Shown: piece by piece, positions 61,060 to 64,000 of the stretch | Layout: each line of letters begins with the position of its first letter | Numbering within the stretch: the stretch's first letter is position 1 | Assembly (NCBI GenBank): GCA_965249035.1 | Contig: CBDFKV010000007.1 | Location: forward strand, 744,001-808,000 | Length of the DNA: 64,000 bases | DNA from: CBDFKV01 sp965249035 | GTDB taxonomy: Bacteria > Pseudomonadota > Gammaproteobacteria > Arenicellales > Poriferihabitantaceae | Reading direction: 5' to 3' | Program-made: the position numbers and the translations under genes | Notes under the pieces: model-generated | What the model saw: only the letters and a program-made list of their open reading frames with translations | The model's database searches: none | What the model was told of the DNA's origin: nothing

Positions 61060-62292
61060 ATGGATTGTAGCCCGCTCATGTGTCGCTTATCTGCCGCATT
61101 TCTGGTGATGATTGGGCTGCTATCGACCCCTAAGACGTTCGCTGCACCCAGCCAGGAGATACACCCTTACGAAGCGCGCTTGATAGATACGCTATCGCAC
61201 TATCATCAAGGTAGCTTTGATACGATATTCCCTGCGCTTCAGCAATTCATCGAAGAATACCCCAATAGCCAACTCGGCCACCTATTAATGGGCGACCTGC
61301 TCGCGTCGCGCACGGGGATAATTCAAACGATAGGCGATGTCAATATCGCGGCTAAAACCGACCCTCGAGAGCAGTTGAATGGCTTAAAACAAGAACTGGC
61401 TATTCGCTGGAATCAAATCAAACATGGCACCCCAGCCGAACGCGGGCTAATCCCGCTATCGCTGTTACAAGCCAGTGCCGATCAACCCTATATTATCTTT
61501 GTTGACACCCAAGGTGCGCGCTTGTATGTGTTTGAGAATGTCAATAATACGCTACACCTACTCAGGCACAGCTACGCCACTATTGGTGAACAAGGCACGC
61601 GCAAACAGTTAGAAGGTGATGAAAAAACGCCGGTTGGGGTGTATTTTGTGACTCGGTATATCGCCGATGAGGAGCTGCCGCCGCTATACGGTACCGGCGC
61701 CTTTCCAATCAATTATCCTAACGTCATTGATCGTCGGCACGATCGCACGGGATATGGCATATGGCTACACGGGACTCGCCCTGAATCGATCAACCGTGTG
61801 CCACAAGCCAGTAATGGCTGTGTTGCATTAAATAACGATGAGTTCACCGCGCTACGCCCATACGTAACGCTCGATAGCAATACACCAGTGATCATCGCTG
61901 ACGAGCCGCGCTGGGTTGCTCCCGAGTCTCAAGAAATCTTAGCCCTGCGTAAAGACTTTGAACAAGCTCTTCAACAATGGCGCACTGATTGGCAAAGCCT
62001 TGACGTTGATCGTTATCTTTCCCATTACTCACCGACCGAGTTTAAGACCAGTGACACCAGTTACGCCAATTGGGCGGCCCGTAAACGCGCTATTATTTCC
62101 AGCAAAACGCATATTGAGGTCGAACTCAGTGATATCAGCTTTTATAATTACCCGTCTGAAGAAGACATGATAGTCACCAGCTTTCATCAGCGCTACTTAG
62201 CGGATGATAAACTCGTGGCAGCCCATAAGCGCCAATACTGGCAAAAAGACGACAGCGGTCGTTGGCAAATCCTGTTTGAAGGTAATCTATAA
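61060..62292 (+). CDS. L,D-transpeptidase (YkuD) with C-terminal NTF2-like domain
   Basis: Exported enzyme with signal peptide (residues 8-28), a helical region, and the YkuD catalytic domain (about 140-290) with His in WLHGTRPES (about 238) and Cys in SNGCVALNNDEF (about 252). It would form 3-3 cross-links or anchor proteins to peptidoglycan. The C-terminal 110 residues match in pattern the NTF2-like domain of the preceding TPR protein. Five bases separate the two genes, so they are likely one operon. Confidence 0.9.
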   Translation: MDCSPLMCRLSAAFLVMIGLLSTPKTFAAPSQEIHPYEARLIDTLSHYHQGSFDTIFPALQQFIEEYPNSQLGHLLMGDLLASRTGIIQTIGDVNIAAKTDPREQLNGLKQELAIRWNQIKHGTPAERGLIPLSLLQASADQPYIIFVDTQGARLYVFENVNNTLHLLRHSYATIGEQGTRKQLEGDEKTPVGVYFVTRYIADEELPPLYGTGAFPINYPNVIDRRHDRTGYGIWLHGTRPESINRVPQASNGCVALNNDEFTALRPYVTLDSNTPVIIADEPRWVAPESQEILALRKDFEQALQQWRTDWQSLDVDRYLSHYSPTEFKTSDTSYANWAARKRAIISSKTHIEVELSDISFYNYPSEEDMIVTSFHQRYLADDKLVAAHKRQYWQKDDSGRWQILFEGNL

Positions 62293-62296
62293 ACCC

Positions 62297-63463
62297 ATGA
62301 AACGCATTCTATTCATCAGCCCACAGCCATTTTTCCAATGGCGTGGCTCACCCATTCGCGTGCGTTTTGTATTGCAGGCCTTGAGCGAGCTGGGCTATGA
62401 AGTGGATTTATTGACCTTACCCTTTGGTGAAGACGTTGATTTACCCAACGTACGCATTATTCGAGTACCCAACCTGTTTCGGGTGAGTAACGTTGCGATT
62501 GGCCCCTCTTTGGTAAAAGCGCTGTTTGATCTGGTGATCATTTATAGAGCGCGACAATTGCTGAAAGAAACCGACTACGATGTGATCCATGGCATCGAAG
62601 AAGGCGGCTTTATCGCCCTGCTCCTGGGCCGTTTCTACGGCAGCAAGACCGTATTCGAAAAACACTCCGACCCCTTTTCTCACCGTAAAGGATTTCTTCG
62701 AAACCTCGTATTATCTTTGTACGCCTCGATGGAAAAGTATACCGTCCGTCGCACCGGGCTGGTAATCGGCACCGGCCCCGGCTTGGCGGATCAGGCAAGG
62801 CGAATGGGGCCAAAGGGTGAAGTTGCTGCTATCTTTGATATTCCCTCTTCGCTAGTAGAAGCAACACCAGAACAAGCAGCCGCTCAGGGCACACTATTAA
62901 GAGAATCTGATGACGAAATGCTGATTACTTTCGTTGGCTCATTCGCGGTATATCAAGGCATTGACCTTTTATTCGACACCATTCCGTACGTTGCGGATCA
63001 ACGCCCCAACGCGCGCTTCATTATTATCGGTGGTAACGACCAAGAGATTGACGAACGGCGCAGCATTCTGGCCAAAACCGGACATGATCAATCAGTCAGT
63101 TTTCTTGGAAAAGTGCCACCCGATCAATTACCTGCCTACTTGGCGGCTTCTGATATTCTATTAGCGCCTCGGCATTCTGGCGTGAATACACCGCTTAAAA
63201 TCCTAGATTATTTTAAAGCCGGACGCGCTATCGTCGCAACCGATGTCGCCTCAAATCGATTAATTTTAAATGAAACTACCGCTGTATTTGGTGGCGCTAG
63301 CCATGAGAGCTACGGTAATAAAATCATCAAACTCATTGACGATAGTGCGCTGCGCACCCGCTTGGGTGAGAATGGCCATTTGCTCTATCGCGAAAAATAC
63401 AATTTTGAGGCATTCAAGAATTTACTAGATCAGGCCTATCAATCACTTAAGCTTGATCAATAG
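62297..63463 (+). CDS. Glycosyltransferase family 4 (GT-B) protein
   Basis: Cytoplasmic sugar transferase. N-terminal acceptor half starting RILFISPQPFFQW, and a C-terminal donor half with FVGSFAVYQGIDLL, VSFLGKVPPDQLPAYLAASD, and the nucleotide-sugar region APRHSGVNTPLKILDYFKAG. 388 aa. Starts 4 bases after the transpeptidase gene; an upstream frame from 62204 lies inside that gene and is not used. Substrate unknown, cell-surface polysaccharide likely. Confidence 0.88.
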   Translation: MKRILFISPQPFFQWRGSPIRVRFVLQALSELGYEVDLLTLPFGEDVDLPNVRIIRVPNLFRVSNVAIGPSLVKALFDLVIIYRARQLLKETDYDVIHGIEEGGFIALLLGRFYGSKTVFEKHSDPFSHRKGFLRNLVLSLYASMEKYTVRRTGLVIGTGPGLADQARRMGPKGEVAAIFDIPSSLVEATPEQAAAQGTLLRESDDEMLITFVGSFAVYQGIDLLFDTIPYVADQRPNARFIIIGGNDQEIDERRSILAKTGHDQSVSFLGKVPPDQLPAYLAASDILLAPRHSGVNTPLKILDYFKAGRAIVATDVASNRLILNETTAVFGGASHESYGNKIIKLIDDSALRTRLGENGHLLYREKYNFEAFKNLLDQAYQSLKLDQ

Positions 63464-63474
63464 ACTCATAACTC

Positions 63475-64000
63475 ATGCGCGCAACCGTCGACACTCATTT
63501 ACATCTCTACCCTGATTACGACATTAATCAAGCGCTGGAGTGCTTTCTTAGCAATACCGACAACAAAAGTGCACCGCTGCGTATTGGCTGTTTGGCAGAA
63601 CGACACGACTGTCAAATCTTTGAATCAATTGCCAATAGCACGCTCACACTTACTGCATTCAAGCTTCTAAGTGCTAACGCCACCGAGTTAGTGCTGCAGC
63701 ACAATAGTGGCAATAAACTCACCTTAATTGCTGGCCGCCAAGTTATTTCCAGCGAAAATATCGAAGTCCTTGCCCTGGGTTGTGCAGAGATGATTGAAGA
63801 TGGCCAAAGTGCCGCATCCATCATCAAGTTGGTGCACCAACAGCATGGTGTGCCGGTGGTTGCCTGGTCACCGGGCAAATGGTTTTTTAGTCGCGGTAAG
63901 CTGATTCGCTCACTGATTAAGGGTAACTCGCCTGATCAATTTGTCATTGGCGACACGACCTTACGCCCACACGGTTGGCTGACACCGGTCTTGATGCGCT
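63475..64000 (+). CDS. PHP-domain-like protein, 3' truncated by window end
   Basis: Open frame running off the window. The N-terminus RATVDTHLHLYPDYD has the HxH metal motif of PHP/amidohydrolase proteins, and VVAWSPGKWFFSRGK follows at about residue 130. It begins 11 bases after the glycosyltransferase stop and would be part of the same operon. About 175 residues are seen; the remaining metal ligands are beyond the edge, so the class is provisional. Confidence 0.65.
   Translation, partial: MRATVDTHLHLYPDYDINQALECFLSNTDNKSAPLRIGCLAERHDCQIFESIANSTLTLTAFKLLSANATELVLQHNSGNKLTLIAGRQVISSENIEVLALGCAEMIEDGQSAASIIKLVHQQHGVPVVAWSPGKWFFSRGKLIRSLIKGNSPDQFVIGDTTLRPHGWLTPVLMR

Noticed and set aside
1..64000. 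CRISPR arrays, rRNA genes, prophage or integrase-borne islands
   Set aside because: No regularly spaced repeats, rRNA-like stretches, phage structural genes or intact integrases were seen; the single tRNA shows no duplicated attachment site.

Overview
The window comes from a gammaproteobacterium, most likely a sulfur-oxidizing, nitrate/nitrite-respiring one. Evidence: a flavocytochrome c sulfide dehydrogenase pair, a napFDAGHBC operon, a nirS/heme d1 gene set, the gammaproteobacterial order rseP-bamA-skp-lpxD-fabZ-lpxA-lpxB-rnhB-dnaE, and sdhCDABE. About 24 CXXCH heme-c motifs occur in it, so periplasmic electron transfer dominates. Base composition looks even, and nothing suggests a recently acquired island apart from one decayed IS3 copy.

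Layout. 1-3.5 kb (+): fccA (5' truncated), fccB, a terminator, a NapC/NirT-type tetraheme cytochrome and a periplasmic ankyrin protein. 3.6-10.9 kb (-): napF-D-A-G-H-B-C followed by a diheme cytochrome c, with a class II FNR-type promoter upstream of napF. 10.9 kb (-): tRNA-Gly(CCC). 11.1-25.0 kb (-): housekeeping cluster from uvrB and rseP to dnaE. 25.2-29.5 kb (+): RND adaptor and pump. 29.6-30.2 kb (-): Crp/Fnr-family regulator. 30.3-30.9 kb: IS3 remnant. 31.0-41.2 kb: a gene set built around an unusual heme-copper enzyme: a 54-residue membrane peptide, a CuA subunit, a catalytic subunit lacking the usual active-site tyrosine, CyoE, SCO, a cytochrome b/ferredoxin/MvhD fusion, DUF420, a second SCO, several unknown proteins and a triheme cytochrome. 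41.3-50.2 kb (+): nirS, a NirT-like fusion, a cupredoxin, nirC-like, nirF, nirD-, nirL- and nirDL-type genes and nirJ. 50.4-52.9 kb: deacetylase-family gene, hemerythrin and decayed remains of norE, norF and norQ. 52.9-56.5 kb (-): sdhCDABE. 56.8-64 kb (+): tail-specific protease, Sel1/SH3, TPR/NTF2, L,D-transpeptidase, glycosyltransferase and a truncated PHP-like gene.

How it fits together. Sulfide oxidation would feed electrons to c-type cytochromes; Nap reduces nitrate to nitrite and NirS reduces nitrite to NO. No canonical norCB is present, but ruins of its accessory genes (norE, norF, norQ) are. The heme-copper enzyme at 31-34 kb keeps all six metal-ligand histidines and CuA but has Gln where oxidases have the cross-linked Tyr. 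Its promoter has the same kind of perfect TTGAT-N4-ATCAA box as nap and nirS. The best inference is a non-canonical NO reductase (sNOR/eNOR-like B-family) that took over NO detoxification or respiration when cNOR was lost. The three boxes and the nearby ExxSR-type Crp/Fnr regulator suggest one low-oxygen/NO regulon. These functional statements are inferences from sequence; no searches were run.
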